Of a stretch of 53,326 bases of DNA, positions 43,001 to 50,697 are shown one piece after another. This stretch comes from Nonomuraea basaltis (GTDB lineage: Bacteria; Actinomycetota; Actinomycetes; Streptosporangiales; Streptosporangiaceae), in NCBI RefSeq assembly GCF_005893125.1, contig NZ_VCJS01000077.1, positions 1-53,326 of the forward strand, written 5' to 3'. Both the position numbers and the translations under genes were made by a program. The notes under the pieces were generated by a model that was given only the letters and a program-made list of their open reading frames with translations, searched no databases and was not told where the DNA came from. The stretch's first letter is position 1, and every line of letters starts with the position of its first letter.

Positions 43001-43471
43001 CTCGGCCCACTGCTGGTCGGCGAAGTCGGAGTAAGGAGTGCCGCGCCACAGGCCCAGCGCCTTCTCCAGGCGGCCGCGGGCCGACTGCGGGTCGCCCTCC
43101 TCCAGGTGCTCGCCCGCCGCGCGGACGAGCTGCTCGAACCTGAGCGCGTCGACCTGGTCGGAGGCCACCCGCAGCGCGTAGCCGGACGCCACCGTCACCA
43201 GCAGCCGGTTGGGGCCGCCGCGCGGGCGGCCCGGCTCGAGCACCCTGCGCAGGCGCGAGATGTAGACCTGCAGGCCCGACTGCGCGCCCTTGGCCGCGTC
43301 GTCGTCCCACAGATCGTAAAGAAGCGTGTCAACCGGTACGACTTGACCCCTGGCCACGAGGAGTCGGGCGAGGACGGCCCGCTGCCGCAACCCGCCGAGG
43401 TCGAGCTCGTCGTCGTGTTCGTACGCCTCGACTGGCCCCAGAACTCGGAACGCCACCATGTCAGCCGCCAC
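40061..43471 (-). CDS. SARP-family regulator with ATPase and TPR domains (AfsR-like large form)
   Basis: 1136 residues. An OmpR-type winged helix (about 8-95) and the BTAD domain (about 100-245) make the SARP part. A STAND/AAA ATPase follows with Walker A GVAGAGKTTLL (about 320) and Walker B LLTLEDLHWAD (about 415). The C-terminal half is TPR-like helical. Large SARPs bind direct repeats near antibiotic or development genes and are controlled by ATP and ligands. There is no biosynthetic cluster beside it, so the target is unknown. It converges with, and overlaps by 32 bases, a secreted-protein gene. Confidence 0.92.
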   Translation of the reverse strand: MAADMVAFRVLGPVEAYEHDDELDLGGLRQRAVLARLLVARGQVVPVDTLLYDLWDDDAAKGAQSGLQVYISRLRRVLEPGRPRGGPNRLLVTVASGYALRVASDQVDALRFEQLVRAAGEHLEEGDPQSARGRLEKALGLWRGTPYSDFADQQWAEAEVSRLTELRLVARERHGDTGLRLGMHAETVPDLEALTTEHPLREEGWRLLALGLYRCGRQGDALAALRRARNMLADELGIDPGPALRKLESDILSQAPELELAVPARQSRPAPVTDTWPPRRATPVEPPPLEPEPFVGRDAELSRMTTAASRTGRFQVAIVTGVAGAGKTTLLRQLGGRLGGDGWITASGACPDSSATPPGWAWVEILRTLIGMTGAGEYQQLLAPLLDDAAPDPDEDEVSGGFRLHRAVGGYLAGVARRAPVLLTLEDLHWADDQTLALLRALPSLLATSRVLLVVTCRESELDDRQSDVLAALARLGPVRVGLSGLDPKAVAELVRATCVREIDEDAVESIVERTGGNPFFVRETVRLLDSEGAADRASATEVLSQVPSGVRDVLRRRISRLPAGAQQILLQAAVIGRDVDLDVLVNVADDEDAVIEAVEAALLAGLVTEPGPGMLRFDHDLVRDTIYSDASRLRRTRLHALVARVIEQRAPSDVAALAHHYFLADAAEKAVHYAGLAAEQAERRFAHREAASLWEQAIAAFDRSRNEEQGGEQQEPERAKERLRLMLRQIRALALCGDMHAARLLRRQAMDAALPLGDLEITAKVAASLAVPHKGMARDFTRTAWEIVDVTEKALMELPAGEQRLRASLLTTLALELEGSSSPERGRQASLEALELARQSGDPTLIAAALSGRLRQSYDIPAVDARESIGRELLEVAQLSGQMATQALAHLVLLECAAARGEFAVADEHAAAADSLAKQYDLSAPAAVVVWYAGQRLMIAGDYAGAERAYRDAARMTARAGMLEGRQDLPLITTFCLHLVDGRAAEMVELLAEKHHRGAKWTLDAYALALASAGHVNDAKAVAATRPPVRPDFLYELAMTWRALAGMLLEDRERMVDCYDKLKPFADRVAGAGTGVVALWPVALTLGDLAIRLGQPDAARDHYTKALEVAERVGVPRWVEAAQRSVSSSPGNGRS

Positions 43472-43522
43472 GGTATGCGGGCCTGTGAATCAGGCACAAG
43501 GTGTTTGATGGGTTTGGGATTG

Positions 43523-44584
43523 TCACTGGGGGGCCTTCGAGATCGCGGACGGGGATTCCGCGGCGGTGTTCCGGCCGTTGCGCCTGCGCAGGAGCGCCCA
43601 TGCGCCCAGTGCCAGGCCGCCGAACGGGATCTCGATAGTGTAAGTCCAGAAGCCGAAAAGCAGTGCCGTCGCGGTCGCCGGAGCGGCCGGCACGGCGAAG
43701 GCGGTGGTGAGCAGAAGCACCACCCCGCCCTCCATGATCCCCGCCCCGCTGGGCGTGATCACGGCGCTGGTGAGCACCCGCGACAGGGCGAAGACGGCGA
43801 TCGACTGGGCCAGGCCCGGCCAGGCGCCGGTGGCGTACATGCAGGTGGCCATGATCGTCCACTGGAAGCCGAGGAAGAACACCATGCCGAGCGACAGGCC
43901 CGGCCACCGGGTCCTGACCACTCCGGCGGTGTCGGCCCGCAGCCGCTGGAACGCATCGGAGGCGTGGAAGCGCAGCCGCAGCAGCCGCGCGACGGCGTCG
44001 AGCACGCGGCCGAGCACGGCGGCGGCGCGGTCCCAGTAGAGGGCGGCGGCCACGACGGCGCAGAGCGCCAGGATCGAGATCGCGCCCGTCCAGCCCGCGT
44101 TGGCGACCGTCGCGTTGGGCGCCTCGCCCGCGATCAGCAACGCCATGATCCCGATGGCCGGCAGGATGAACCTGAACAGGGTGTTCCAGATGCCGCTGAC
44201 CAGCGTCATGACCACGATCGACCGGTTGGCGAAGCCCCAGCCCCTGGTCATCGCGAACGACAGCGCCACGCCCACCGCGCCGCCGAACGGCAGCAGGTTG
44301 CTCACCGCGCTGCCCGCCGCGTTGAGCGCGAGGCCCTGCAGGTTGTTCAGCCCGGGCAGCGAGTTGGTCAGCACGAACGTGTAGGCCAGCAGGCTCAGCA
44401 GCCACAGCGTGGTCATCAGGGCGATCTCGCCCGCGCCGAGCGCGCCGAACACCGCGCCGATCTCGGTCCAGGAGACGGGCTTGCCGGTGAGGGCCCGCAC
44501 GATCTGCGGCAGGTAGACCACCAGCAGCACGGCCAGTCCGAGCGACAGCACGGACAGGGCGATCTGTAGCCACTTGTTCTTCAT
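43523..44584 (-). CDS. Flippase-like membrane protein (LPG synthase transmembrane / UPF0104 family)
   Basis: 353 residues from ATG 44584; ATG 44626 would add 14 residues. About eight membrane helices with the family signatures NAAGSAVSNLLPFGGAVGVALSF and ITPSGAGIMEGGVVLLLTTAF. This family includes the flippase half of MprF and many stand-alone proteins beside glycolipid enzymes. It lies 70 bases downstream of the PIG-L gene on the same strand, so transport or synthesis of a glycolipid is plausible. Ribosome sites are weak at both starts. Confidence 0.82.
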   Translation of the reverse strand: MKNKWLQIALSVLSLGLAVLLVVYLPQIVRALTGKPVSWTEIGAVFGALGAGEIALMTTLWLLSLLAYTFVLTNSLPGLNNLQGLALNAAGSAVSNLLPFGGAVGVALSFAMTRGWGFANRSIVVMTLVSGIWNTLFRFILPAIGIMALLIAGEAPNATVANAGWTGAISILALCAVVAAALYWDRAAAVLGRVLDAVARLLRLRFHASDAFQRLRADTAGVVRTRWPGLSLGMVFFLGFQWTIMATCMYATGAWPGLAQSIAVFALSRVLTSAVITPSGAGIMEGGVVLLLTTAFAVPAAPATATALLFGFWTYTIEIPFGGLALGAWALLRRRNGRNTAAESPSAISKAPQ

Positions 44585-44654
44585 CGGGGTCCAGTCTGCC
44601 GGGTGCCGGCGGTCGGCCTCCTCCATCTGAAGTATTACGTGGGCCCTGCTCTTT

Positions 44655-45467
44655 CTACAGGCCGTCGAACGGGTGAGAGAGGCGGGCGCCGGGGGGAAGG
44701 TCGCGGCGGACGTACCACTCGGTGCCGAACACGAAGCGGTAGAGCGGGCGGGGGACCTTCAGCATGACGGCGAGCGTGCGGTCGCTGTCGCCGCCGCTGG
44801 CCTGGGAGGCGTGCGCGGCCATGGACGCCCGCTTCTGTTTCGCGTATTTCCTGACGTTCACCCGGTGGGTGATGGTCTCGCTCGACGAGTAGGCGCTCTC
44901 GAACGTCCGCACGTCGAACTCCGGCGGGAACTTGTAGAACCTGCCCGCCAGCGTCAGCAGCCTGACCAGCGGATCCCGGTTGACCGTCGCCTCCAGCACG
45001 ATCTCCGTGCCGGCGATCTCCGCGGCCCTCTTGCCCACCCGGTGCACCTGCACGTGGTCCGGGTGCCCGTAGCCGCCGGCCGGGTCGTAGATCGCCAGCA
45101 GGTCGGCCTCCTCCTCCTGCAGGATCGCGGCCAGGGCCTTGGCCGCCTCCTCGGTGTCGGCGTCGATGAAGGCGTCGTCGGGCCGCTCCTCGGCGCTGCC
45201 GCCCTTGGGGCTCAGCCCGGAGTCGCCGTAGCCGAGGCACTCGACGCGGGCGCAGCCCAGCACGGCGGCCGACTTGTAGAGCTCCTTCAGCCTGGTCTCG
45301 CGCAGCGCCTCGCCGGGCTCGATCTCGGCCAGGCCGCGCTCGCCCGCGGTGGCCACCACGAGCACCACGCGGTGTCCCTCGGCCGCGAGCATCGCCATGG
45401 TGCCCGCCGTCAGCAGGGCCTCGTCGTCGGGGTGGGCATGGAAGAACACAGCGGTACGTGGAGGCAC
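44655..45467 (-). CDS. PIG-L family N-deacetylase
   Basis: 270 residues. The metal motif AHPDDE (residues 11-16) and the second site GYGHPDHVQVH define the PIG-L/LmbE family, zinc enzymes that remove acetyl from GlcNAc-type substrates (as in MshB, Mca). It is shorter than typical MshB and lacks the clear Mca C-terminus, so another GlcNAc-lipid is likely. The GTG start at 45467 has no ribosome site; a TAATCT -10-like element 6 bases before it suggests a leaderless transcript. It faces a GT4 gene and is followed by a flippase-like gene. Confidence 0.88.
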   Translation of the reverse strand: MPPRTAVFFHAHPDDEALLTAGTMAMLAAEGHRVVLVVATAGERGLAEIEPGEALRETRLKELYKSAAVLGCARVECLGYGDSGLSPKGGSAEERPDDAFIDADTEEAAKALAAILQEEEADLLAIYDPAGGYGHPDHVQVHRVGKRAAEIAGTEIVLEATVNRDPLVRLLTLAGRFYKFPPEFDVRTFESAYSSSETITHRVNVRKYAKQKRASMAAHASQASGGDSDRTLAVMLKVPRPLYRFVFGTEWYVRRDLPPGARLSHPFDGL

Positions 45468-45470
45468 ACG

Positions 45471-45486
45471 CCCAGATTAGTCTGGG
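45471..45486. promoter_or_regulatory. Palindromic divergent promoter centre
   Basis: CCCAGA (45471-45476), TTAG, TCTGGG (45481-45486): perfect 6-base arms. It lies exactly between the PIG-L GTG (45467) and the GT4 GTG (45491). On each strand the centre reads like a -10 element (TAATCT or TAGTCT) ending 6-8 bases before the start codon. Confidence 0.55.
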
Positions 45487-45490
45487 AGGG

Positions 45491-46618
45491 GTGCGGATCT
45501 TTCACGTGAGTGACTGTTACCTGCCACGACTCGGGGGGATCGAGGTCCAGGTGGCCGATCTCGTGCGCATGCAGCGGGAGGCCGGCCACGAGGTGTCGGT
45601 GGCCACGGCGACCAGGGGCGAGCCGCTGCCGGGCGTGCACAGGATCGTCGCGAGGATGCCGTTCGACCTGCCGGTGCACCCGTTCGGGGTAGGGCATCTC
45701 ACTCGCAGATTCACCTCCTCGCGCCCCGACGTGGTGCACGTGCACACAGGGGCGGTCTCGCCGTTCGCCTGGATGGGCGTGCGGGCCGCGGCGCGGGCGG
45801 GCGTGCCGTGCGTGGTGACCGTGCACAGCATGTGGGATCCGGCCACGCGCGGGATCTACCGGCTGCTGCGGCTGGCGTTCGGCTGGCAGCGCTGGGGGCT
45901 GGTGGCCACCACGGTCAGCAACGCCGCCGCGGTGCCCATCCGCGCGGTGGCCGGGCCGGGGGTGCCGGTGCGGGTGGTCTCCAACGGCCTCGACCTGTCC
46001 GGCTGGGCGCCGGTCCCGGGCGCGCCGGAGCTCGCCGACCGGCGTGACGAGCTGCACCGAGAAGAGGTGCACATCGTGGCCGTGGGCCGGCTGGCGCCGC
46101 GCAAGCAGCCCGTACGCCTGCTCAGGCTCCTCCAGGCGGCCCGCGCCCGCGTGCCCGCCCGGATCCCCATGCGGGCCACGATCGTCGGCGACGGGCCCGC
46201 TCGGGGGCAGATGGCCCGCTTTCTGGCCAGGCACGGCATGGCGGACTGGGTGTCCCTGCCGGGCCGCTACTCGAGAGAGCAGATCGCCAAGGTGCTGGAG
46301 TCGGCGGACGTGTTCGTGGCGCCGGCCCCGCGGGAGTCGTTCGGCATCGCGGCGCTGGAGGCGCGCACGGCGGGGGTGCCGGTGGTGGCCAGGGCGCAGA
46401 GCGGAGTCGCGGACTTCGTCAAGGACGGCACCGAGGGGCTGCTCGGCCGCACTCTCGGCGACCTTGCCCGCGCGGTGGCCAGGCTGTGCGCGGACGCCGG
46501 GCTGCGCGAGTCGATCGCCGCGTACAACCGGGCCACGCCGCCCGCGGCGGGCTCGTGGCCGACGGTGCTGGAAGGGTTCGAGCGGGCCTACGAGAGGGCG
46601 CGGCGCAGGACCACGTAA
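45491..46618 (+). CDS. GT4-family glycosyltransferase
   Basis: 375 residues. GT-B fold: N-terminal RIFHVSDCYLPRLGGIEVQVADLVRMQREAGHEV, then the donor-side VAVGRLAPRKQP, TIVGDGPARGQM, and the GT4 motif PRESFGIAALEARTAGVPVV with the E-x7-E pair. It transfers a sugar from a nucleotide donor, probably to a lipid. GTG 45491 abuts GGGAGGG, which is too near for normal use, so leaderless initiation is likely; GTG 45458 would overlap the divergent gene. Its 3' end overlaps the DUF2079 gene by 31 bases. With the PIG-L enzyme it may make a deacetylated glycolipid. Confidence 0.88.
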   Translation: MRIFHVSDCYLPRLGGIEVQVADLVRMQREAGHEVSVATATRGEPLPGVHRIVARMPFDLPVHPFGVGHLTRRFTSSRPDVVHVHTGAVSPFAWMGVRAAARAGVPCVVTVHSMWDPATRGIYRLLRLAFGWQRWGLVATTVSNAAAVPIRAVAGPGVPVRVVSNGLDLSGWAPVPGAPELADRRDELHREEVHIVAVGRLAPRKQPVRLLRLLQAARARVPARIPMRATIVGDGPARGQMARFLARHGMADWVSLPGRYSREQIAKVLESADVFVAPAPRESFGIAALEARTAGVPVVARAQSGVADFVKDGTEGLLGRTLGDLARAVARLCADAGLRESIAAYNRATPPAAGSWPTVLEGFERAYERARRRTT

Positions 46619-48129
46619 CCGTCGCGGTCGAACACCTTCACGTACCCCTGGCCCTGGAGCTCGTTGACCTTGGCGAGCTGGTCGTCGAACGAGCCGAAGG
46701 GATACTCCCAGCGTGCCGTGTCGGCCACCACCCACGGCGCGCCGTGCGGGGTGGGCGACCACAGCAGGACGGTCGTTCGCGAGGTCAGCGCGGGGCCGAT
46801 CGAGTTGGCGGCCTCGACGGTGACGCCCGAGGGGACCTTGCTCACCGCCTCCGCGGCGGCGGCCGCCTTGGGCTCCTTGTAGAAGGCCGGATGGTAGAGC
46901 TGGTCGAGCGCGAACTTGGGGACCAGCGTGAGCGCGATCGCGCAGGCGGCCACGGACCAGGCCAGCTTGAGCGCGGCGTGCTTATGGTCGCGGCCGCTTC
47001 GGCTGGCTTCGCTCTCTCCTGCCGAGCTCCTCCGCTCGTCGTCGGAGCGTTCGAGCCGGCGCAGCAGCCTGGACAGCCCGTCCACGCCCGCGCAGAAGAG
47101 GATCACCACGGTGAACGCGGCGTACTGGAAGTCGGCCTGCCACCACTGGGCCCGGTCGGACAGCATGCGTTCGAGCACGTGCGGCAGCGCCGCCAGCGAC
47201 AGCGGCGAGAGCAGGCACAGCATCAGCGTCGGCCACGCCAGCAGGAACAGCGTGTCGACCTTGGCCTCCTCGCTGAACGGCAGCAGCAGGGCGGCGAGCG
47301 GATCGCGCATGATCCCCAGAATCGCGCCGGGAATGTCCGCCCCGAGGTGCCCGTAAGCCCAGAAGTCCCTGGACTCGCCCCCGAAGACCGAGGTCACCAG
47401 GCCGCGGGTGAGCAGCACGGCCCCGATGCCGAGCATCGCGCACAGGACGCCGCGCCACCGGTCGCCCATGACGACCAGGCACAGGCCGACCCCGGCCACC
47501 ATGAGTCCCATGTCCTCCTTGACGAGGAGGAGCGCGAGCATCGCCAGGAACGCCGGCAGCGTCCGCCCGGCGTGGTAGCGCTCGATCATGATCGCGGTGA
47601 GCACGGGGACGAACATGACCTCGTGCGCGTCGAACGCGACCGCCTGGGCCACGGGCCACGACAGCGCGTACGCCGCGGAGACCAGGTAGGCGGGCACCAC
47701 GCCCAGCACGCGCCTGGTATAGCGCCACAGGAACGGGATCGCGGCGGCGAACAGCACCGCCTGCGCCACGATCAGCGTCTCCGGCCCGTCGTGGATCCAG
47801 TAGAGCGGCGCGAGCAGCGCGTAGATGGGGGAGAAGTGGTCGGCGAGCTGGAGGTATTCCATGCCGCGCCCGTGGAACATGCCCAGCACCGGAACGTGCG
47901 GCGGCCGGAAGGCGGCGTAGTTGCGCACCGTCTGGTCAAAGATCACCAGGTCGAACGTGGTGGCTCGGAAGGAGGCCAGCTTGACCAGCCCCAGCACGGC
48001 ATAGGCCACCGCGGCGAGGAGCGCCATGGCGCCCACCCGCATGCGGTGGCCATTGAGCCGGATCCTCCAAGAGGCGGCGGCGCTCGCCCCCGGTCGCGCC
48101 GCAAGTGTGTCACCCGTCACGGGCAGCAA
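46588..48129 (-). CDS. DUF2079 membrane protein
   Basis: 513 residues with about 10-12 hydrophobic segments. The N-terminal TTFDLVIFDQTVRNYA, then LADHFSPIYALLAPLYW and FDAHEVMFVPVL, are DUF2079 motifs; the family resembles GT-C glycosyltransferases with an acidic first-loop residue. A soluble C-terminal domain (VPSGVTVEAANSIGPALTSR to YVKVFDRDGYVVLRR) faces outward. It may use a polyprenyl-linked sugar. A charged cytoplasmic loop (ERSDDERRSSAGESEASRSGRDHK) is unusual. It converges with GT4. Confidence 0.88.
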   Translation of the reverse strand: MLPVTGDTLAARPGASAAASWRIRLNGHRMRVGAMALLAAVAYAVLGLVKLASFRATTFDLVIFDQTVRNYAAFRPPHVPVLGMFHGRGMEYLQLADHFSPIYALLAPLYWIHDGPETLIVAQAVLFAAAIPFLWRYTRRVLGVVPAYLVSAAYALSWPVAQAVAFDAHEVMFVPVLTAIMIERYHAGRTLPAFLAMLALLLVKEDMGLMVAGVGLCLVVMGDRWRGVLCAMLGIGAVLLTRGLVTSVFGGESRDFWAYGHLGADIPGAILGIMRDPLAALLLPFSEEAKVDTLFLLAWPTLMLCLLSPLSLAALPHVLERMLSDRAQWWQADFQYAAFTVVILFCAGVDGLSRLLRRLERSDDERRSSAGESEASRSGRDHKHAALKLAWSVAACAIALTLVPKFALDQLYHPAFYKEPKAAAAAEAVSKVPSGVTVEAANSIGPALTSRTTVLLWSPTPHGAPWVVADTARWEYPFGSFDDQLAKVNELQGQGYVKVFDRDGYVVLRRALS

Positions 48130-48211
48130 GACTAGAACGAATCCGCACTAATGTGACGCGGCCGCCGCGCCGGCCTGCCCCCCACAGGCGGAGCGGCGAC
48201 CGCGGGCTTCA

Positions 48212-48586
48212 TCAGGTGCAGGCGGCGGTGATCTTGGTGGAGAAGCCGTTCATCTTGCCGGTGAACTCGGAGACGCTGGTCAGGTCGCCGCCCTCCAGCG
48301 ACTCGAACCCGGAGGCGAGCTCGTTCAGCGCGGCGGCGACCTCGCCGTCGTACTTGCCCGCCAGGTCCTTGGTCTTGTCCGCCGCCGTCTTCGAGGCCGT
48401 CCCGATGGCCTTCGTGTCGGTGGCGTTCTTGGTGACCTCCGAGCTCCAGTCCGTCATGATCTTGCTGGCGTCGTTGGCGGCGGTGTTGCAGTCAACGGCG
48501 TTCCCCAGGGCACCGCAGGCGGTGGTGAGAGCGGCAAGGGTAAGCGTCGCGGCCGCGACGGCCAGACGACGGCGAGGGGGAGTCAT
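48212..48586 (-). CDS. Small lipoprotein, 124 aa
   Basis: Starts at ATG 48586, eight bases after AAGGG (an ATG at 48592 is too close to that site). A signal with lipobox LTTACGAL (Cys near residue 24) is followed by a helical, Ala/Lys/Asp-rich chain with two more cysteines (DCNTA, final AACT). No family is recognised; it resembles small actinobacterial lipoproteins with a four-helix fold. The ribosome site lies in one arm of a perfect hairpin (48594-48620), so translation may be controlled. Confidence 0.8.
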   Translation of the reverse strand: MTPPRRRLAVAAATLTLAALTTACGALGNAVDCNTAANDASKIMTDWSSEVTKNATDTKAIGTASKTAADKTKDLAGKYDGEVAAALNELASGFESLEGGDLTSVSEFTGKMNGFSTKITAACT

Positions 48587-48593
48587 TTCCATG

Positions 48594-48620
48594 CCCTTCG
48601 TAGGTAAAGCGAACGAAGGG
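48594..48620 (-). promoter_or_regulatory. Hairpin that encloses the ribosome binding site of the lipoprotein gene
   Basis: In the minus-strand transcript CCCUUCGU pairs perfectly with ACGAAGGG across an 11-base loop. The 3' arm contains the AAGGG used by the start at 48586. Folding would hide the site. This could be a thermosensor-like or protein-controlled switch; the trigger is unknown. Confidence 0.55.
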
Positions 48621-48796
48621 AACATTATGGATGGTGACTTGACCATCACTTGCACCCCACTAACACCACAGGCATCAAGCCGGCGTAAAACCGTGCAGCG
48701 GGACCTGCGCAACTTCCTCCGGTTCGGGCAGTGAAAGATCTAGGAGCCCTCGTGGGCGACAAATCCGGCGAACATGTCGGTTGGCGACCATAGTCA
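48621..48796. other. Intergenic region upstream of the lipoprotein gene
   Basis: Together with the flanking hairpin and the TetR relic this makes about 700 bases without an intact gene (48587-49290). The 48621-48796 part should hold the lipoprotein promoter; it is less GC-rich. I see no conserved reading frame here. Confidence 0.5.
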
Positions 48797-49206
48797 TCAT
48801 TTAGGGGCAATTCGCCGCGCTCGTGCACCACCCATGGCTGGTTCCTCCGGGATGCGTATCCCGGTGCGGACGATCTCGGCGTCGGTGGGGTCCCGGCCGG
48901 CCTCGACGTACACCTGGTTGGCCATGCGCGCGATGTCGAGGCGCTGCGAGAGAGCGAGGGCGTCTGAGATCACCACGCGCAGGTCGCCTTCGAGCAGCTG
49001 CCGCGCTTGGTGGCGTAGCGGCGGACCACGCTCGCCCTGCCCACGCCTCCCGCCGCGGCGACGCCGTCCACGGTGAAGTCGAGGCCATGGGAGAACTCCA
49101 GCCCAATGGCGACCTGCCTGATACGGTGGTTGACCGTAAGGTCGGGTTTTGCGGCCGAGTGAAGTCCTGGGCCTGCGACACCCACTCCGCCGCATCCGAT
49201 CGACAA
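48797..49206 (-). pseudogene. Decayed TetR-family regulator
   Basis: One minus-strand frame (49206 to about 49008) carries a TetR helix-turn-helix (IRQVAIGLEFSHGLDFTVDG, then VAAAGGVGRASVVRRYATK). The expected continuation (RQLLEGDLRVVISDALALSQRL, then DIARMANQVYVEAGRDPTDAEIVRTG) is in a second frame that ends at 48797. A one-base shift just after YATK joins them. Even joined, the protein would be only about 120-135 residues, short for TetR (about 190). The evidence is pattern-based. Confidence 0.6.
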
Positions 49207-49290
49207 CGCGAACGCTGGGCCTGTTACGTAGGGACGAACACTCCAGGCGCCGGTCTCACGGGCGGATCAGGTCCCGGTTTCAGGAACGGT

Positions 49291-49749
49291 TCACTTGCCG
49301 GTCTCAGGGGCGGGGACCACCAGGACCGGCCGGCGCGCGTGGTGCAGCACCCGGTCGGACGTGCTGCCGAGCAGCAGCGAACGCACCCCGCCCAGCCCCC
49401 GGGTCCCGGTCACGATGAGATCGGCGTCGATCTCGTCGGCCACGTCCACGATCGTCGCCCATACGGCCACCGCGTCCGATTCGCACCGCGGGGTGGCGTC
49501 CAGCCCGGCCTGCCGGGCCAGGTCCGCGCCGTGCCGGGCCAGCTCGCGCATCGCCTCCCCGATCGCCTCGTCCGCGGCGGGGTCCCCGTCCATGGCGGTC
49601 ATGAGCCCGGCCGAGGTCCTGGCCGAGGTCATCGCCAGCCGCTCCCACACCGTCAGCACGACGGCGGACCGGCCTTTCAAGATCTGGCCCGCGAAGGCGA
49701 TCGCCGCCTTGGCGTCGTCGGACCCGTCGTACGCGATCAGAATCGTCAT
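49291..49749 (-). CDS. Universal stress protein (UspA family)
   Basis: 152 residues, one Usp domain. It begins TILIAYDGSDDAKAAIAFAG and has the ATP-binding pattern GTRGLGGVRSLLLGSTSDRVLHHARRPVLVVP, which fits G-x2-G-x9-G-S/T. So it probably binds ATP. ATG 49749 has GGGAG 9 bases upstream. It is followed by non-coding DNA, and preceded by a DUF998 gene on the same strand 96 bases away. Induction under stress or dormancy is typical for the family. Confidence 0.92.
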   Translation of the reverse strand: MTILIAYDGSDDAKAAIAFAGQILKGRSAVVLTVWERLAMTSARTSAGLMTAMDGDPAADEAIGEAMRELARHGADLARQAGLDATPRCESDAVAVWATIVDVADEIDADLIVTGTRGLGGVRSLLLGSTSDRVLHHARRPVLVVPAPETGK

Positions 49750-49845
49750 GTCGGCCACTCCCGAAGCAAGAGGTCGGATCGTCCCTCTTTCCCGAGCGGC
49801 CCGCTTCACGCCTGGCGGACGACAGGACGCGCCACCAGCGAGCGC

Positions 49846-50484
49846 CTAGCGGACGGCCGCGGCATAGGGCGACCGAGCCAGCCTCACGGAGTGAGGCGAT
49901 GAGCGCAGCATCGACAGCCCCGCCACCGCCAGCACCCCGAGCTCGGTCACGACCACGGCCCGCTGGGTCAGCCCGGCCGGGATGTCGTCGTTCGTGAGCG
50001 GGATCCCGAACATCCGCACCACGTACGGGACCACGACCATCACCAGCGCGCCGAGCGCGAGCCAGCAGAGGATCCGCATCGCCTTGGCGTACCGGATCCT
50101 GGCCCTGGCCAGCAGCAGCCCGGCCAGGGGCATCACCAGGAAGGCCGCGAAGGCGGCGTACCGGTGGATGCCTCCCGACAGGGACAGCGGCACGCCGGGC
50201 CGGTCGGTGGGGAAGGCGCCGATCAGGAACATGCTCGCGCCCCACGCGAGCAGCAGCCCCACGACCCAGCGGTTCATGTCCGCCCGGCGCATGGCCTCCG
50301 CGATGAGCGCCGAGCCCACCGCGAACAGCGTCAGCGAGGCGGGCAGCAGCCAGCCGGACGCGTGGAAGGCGTACTCGCTGATGACGCTGTGCAACGGGTC
50401 GAGGCCGGCCTCGGCGTGCAGGGTGAGCATGGCGCCGGTCCCGGTGCCGATGGCCGCGAATCCACTGACAAGCAATGCCTTCAT
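49846..50484 (-). CDS. DUF998 membrane protein
   Basis: 212 residues with six hydrophobic segments. The signatures LDPLHSVISEYAFHASGWLL, the mid-chain IGAFPTDRPG, and GGIHRYAAFAAFLVMPLAGLLLARA are those of DUF998, a six-helix family of unknown function. The ATG at 50484 has AAAGGCATT-like weak upstream context only. It may share a transcript with the UspA gene. Confidence 0.85.
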   Translation of the reverse strand: MKALLVSGFAAIGTGTGAMLTLHAEAGLDPLHSVISEYAFHASGWLLPASLTLFAVGSALIAEAMRRADMNRWVVGLLLAWGASMFLIGAFPTDRPGVPLSLSGGIHRYAAFAAFLVMPLAGLLLARARIRYAKAMRILCWLALGALVMVVVPYVVRMFGIPLTNDDIPAGLTQRAVVVTELGVLAVAGLSMLRSSPHSVRLARSPYAAAVR

Positions 50485-50660
50485 GCCTCAAAGCTCGTGG
50501 AACGCGGCCTTCCGGAGTATCGGAGATCGGCCCGAAACGGCCCTGAGGCATCCCCTAATACTTAAGTCTTGACGGGCTGGGAGGACCCCTACTGACCTGT
50601 GCGGATGTAACCCTGGGTAGGGCCTGCCCCCTCAGGGTGGGTACGGGAACCACCCTTGAT

Positions 50661-50691
50661 TTGACTTAGAGCGCACTCGAAGGGCGAACCT
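50661..50691 (+). promoter_or_regulatory. MerR-type promoter with 19-bp spacer
   Basis: -35 TTGACT (50661-50666), 19-base spacer, -10 GAACCT (50686-50691). Within it the dyad CTTAGAGCGCACTCGAAG (50665-50682, one mismatch) is nearly the known AdhR-like operator. The -10 ends 6 bases before the ATG at 50698, so the mRNA is probably leaderless. Confidence 0.75.
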
Positions 50692-50697
50692 GAAGAC

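Noticed and set aside
40061..43471. The SARP regulator as a marker of an antibiotic gene cluster in this window
   Set aside because: No polyketide, peptide, terpene or lanthipeptide biosynthetic genes are next to it.
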